Assembly (NCBI GenBank): GCA_965230665.1
Contig: CBDDLM010000004.1
Location: 186,001-250,000 of the forward strand
Source of the DNA: JAGNRR01 sp965230665
GTDB taxonomy: Bacteria; Bacteroidota; Bacteroidia; Chitinophagales; Chitinophagaceae
DNA length: 64,000 nt
Direction of reading: 5' to 3'
Shown here piece by piece: positions 62,703 to 64,000 of the stretch (position 1 is the first letter of the stretch; each line of letters opens with the position of its first letter). Both the position numbers and the translations under genes were made by a program. Under the pieces are notes generated by a model. The model did not search any database and was not told the DNA's origin. It saw only the letters and a list, made by a program, of their open reading frames with translations.

Positions 62703-64000
62703 CTAAGGAAAAATAACCCCATCATATGCTGTTACGTCAACATCTTGTAACGTACTACTGTACTTTGCATTAATGACTCGAATAAACTCATTAGCCACTA
62801 AGGCATATCCTCTAGGGTTTGGATGAATACCATCTAAACTAAATGCACCTCCAGAAATAAAGTTCGCGTTCATTGCTAAACCATTATAAATAATTCCTGT
62901 TGTAAAGCTTTTCATATAAGTATTCATATCAACAAGACCAATATTATAGGTCGCTGCAATATTTGCAATCGCTGCGTTATACTGTGCAGTATGAGCTTCA
63001 ATTGCGGCTACTTCATTCTCGTCTAGTACATATTGATCTTTCAACGCCTTTGTAGGATCTGTACCCCAACGAGCACATCGAATAGAGTCACCTGGCGTTG
63101 TTAATAAAATAAGCTCGTTAGGTCTTGCATGTCTTACTCTAAGTGTTGGATGCACGACGGTGGTATCTTCTATAACGAAAGGGTTGGCACCCGCTTTCCA
63201 AACTACATGTGTTAAACCAAGTTGGGTATAGATTCCGTTTAGTGTATCCGCCGCACCCTGAGTCAAAATAACTCCGTTCCACGGTATGGTTGTAAAGTAC
63301 GGAATAGAAGTTACATCAGGAATATTTGCAATGACACCTTGCGCTCCTCTATTCGTTAAAGAGTCTACTACAACGGTTAAAGCTCCTGTTACTTGTGCTA
63401 CACTGCTTAGATCGCCTGGTAGTGGAAAATTTGGATCTACAGCTCCAGTACCACCACCTGTTGCAAAACCAAGAATATCATTATTCCCTAACCATAAGGT
63501 AAAGAACGTTGGGTTCACACGAAGTGCTTCACTCAAAATAGAAGCAAAACCTGGTATTTGTACCATTCTTCCTAAGAAAGGATTTAAACCTGAATAAGCA
63601 CCAGAAAGTGCATCTACTGCTCGAGCGCCCGGAATCCCCATTGCATTAAATGGACCACTAGAAGCGATGCTAGTTAATGAAGAAGCAGGACCTGCAGATA
63701 ATACTGGTGTAACACCAACTGTCCCTTGACAGTTTGCTAGATATCGTAATATTCTTTTGGTAGCACCAGAACCATCATTCCCATTACCTGCAGGCATGTA
63801 GGGTATCACATAACTCCCTCCTCCTGCTAAAGCAAATTGCTCGGATAACATCTTCGTAAAAGAATTTCTTTGTCCATCACGACTCAATGCACCATCAGCA
63901 TAACCAGCAGTAAGAGAATTTCCTATCGATACATAGCTTGAAAAATCAGCTTGACCTGCTTCTGGTAAAAAGCCTTCCAAGTTAGGTTTACATGAATAAA
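62703..64000 (-). CDS. SGNH/GDSL-family lipoprotein (5' end cut by window edge)
   Basis: At least 430 residues. Reading upstream of the apparent TTG at 63980, the frame stays open to the window end as YSCKPNLEGFLPEAG, so the real N-terminus is a lipoprotein signal peptide with the Cys at 63990-63992. Block I is VSIGNSLTAGY (catalytic Ser), block III LWLGNNDI, and block V SLDGIHPNPRGYALVANEF with the Asp-His pair. Family members hydrolyse esters or acyl groups on lipids or glycans; substrate unknown. Probably outer-membrane anchored. Start codon outside the window. Confidence 0.85.
   Translation of the reverse strand, partial: YSCKPNLEGFLPEAGQADFSSYVSIGNSLTAGYADGALSRDGQRNSFTKMLSEQFALAGGGSYVIPYMPAGNGNDGSGATKRILRYLANCQGTVGVTPVLSAGPASSLTSIASSGPFNAMGIPGARAVDALSGAYSGLNPFLGRMVQIPGFASILSEALRVNPTFFTLWLGNNDILGFATGGGTGAVDPNFPLPGDLSSVAQVTGALTVVVDSLTNRGAQGVIANIPDVTSIPYFTTIPWNGVILTQGAADTLNGIYTQLGLTHVVWKAGANPFVIEDTTVVHPTLRVRHARPNELILLTTPGDSIRCARWGTDPTKALKDQYVLDENEVAAIEAHTAQYNAAIANIAATYNIGLVDMNTYMKSFTTGIIYNGLAMNANFISGGAFSLDGIHPNPRGYALVANEFIRVINAKYSSTLQDVDVTAYDGVIFP

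Overview
The window looks like a chromosomal segment of a Bacteroidota member, probably Flavobacteriia-like. The evidence is low GC, promoter boxes of the Bacteroidota TAnnTTTG type, a SprB-repeat giant adhesin, many secreted proteins with type IX secretion (T9SS) C-terminal sorting domains, a DUF6089-type outer-membrane barrel, and tuf/secE/nusG and ribosomal proteins of that flavour. I cannot name the genus from sequence alone.

Layout. 0.2-5.4 kb: an OmpA-type envelope protein, a T9SS cargo and the ClpB disaggregase. 5.5-15.2 kb: a 3084-aa SprB-repeat adhesin (34 modules counted by hand, part of it a 942-nt four-module super-repeat) preceded by a small exported protein whose gene overlaps it. 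15.3-21.3 kb: a defence island at the 3' end of tRNA-Asp, bounded by a 15-bp direct repeat of the tRNA end. 21.3-27.4 kb: a DUF6089 barrel, then nusG-secE-tRNA-Trp-tuf on the minus strand and rplK-rplA-rplJ-rplL on the plus strand. Neither rpoB nor rpoC follows rplL. 27.7-34.5 kb: two tandem S8 subtilases. 34.7-36.7 kb: a CoA-transferase B subunit, infC and a very basic Arg/Gly-rich exported protein. 36.7-56.8 kb: large secreted proteins with Fn3 or SdrD_B-like modules, including a roughly 7-kb tandem duplication of a two-gene unit with its promoter region. 57.1-64 kb: a secreted vanadium-haloperoxidase-like protein, a membrane pyrophosphatase with an unusual Cys-rich tail, an NTF2-like small protein and a truncated GDSL lipoprotein.

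The main discovery is the defence island. On the minus strand, in order, it encodes a patatin phospholipase (CapV-like), a CD-NTase, an E2/E1 fusion (Cap2), a JAB peptidase (Cap3), a two-TM beta-barrel effector (2TM-beta, Cap15/OptE-like) and a 122-aa minimal Cas10-like polymerase (mCpol/OptS). The first four form a complete type II CBASS. The last two, which overlap by 38 nt, match the mCpol/2TM-beta module recently described as Panoptes, in which a decoy cyclic nucleotide holds the membrane effector off until a phage sponge removes it. Having both in one tight gene run suggests a primary cyclic-nucleotide alarm with its own anti-sabotage guard. The island has no recognisable integrase but has att-like ends and paired arm-type repeats.

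The second theme is the surface proteome: repeat expansion, tandem duplication, domain shuffling and gene-conversion-like patches in adhesins, with candidate sigma-54 promoters and a nested palindrome upstream of several of these genes. All function calls are by reading motifs and domain patterns; no database search was possible.
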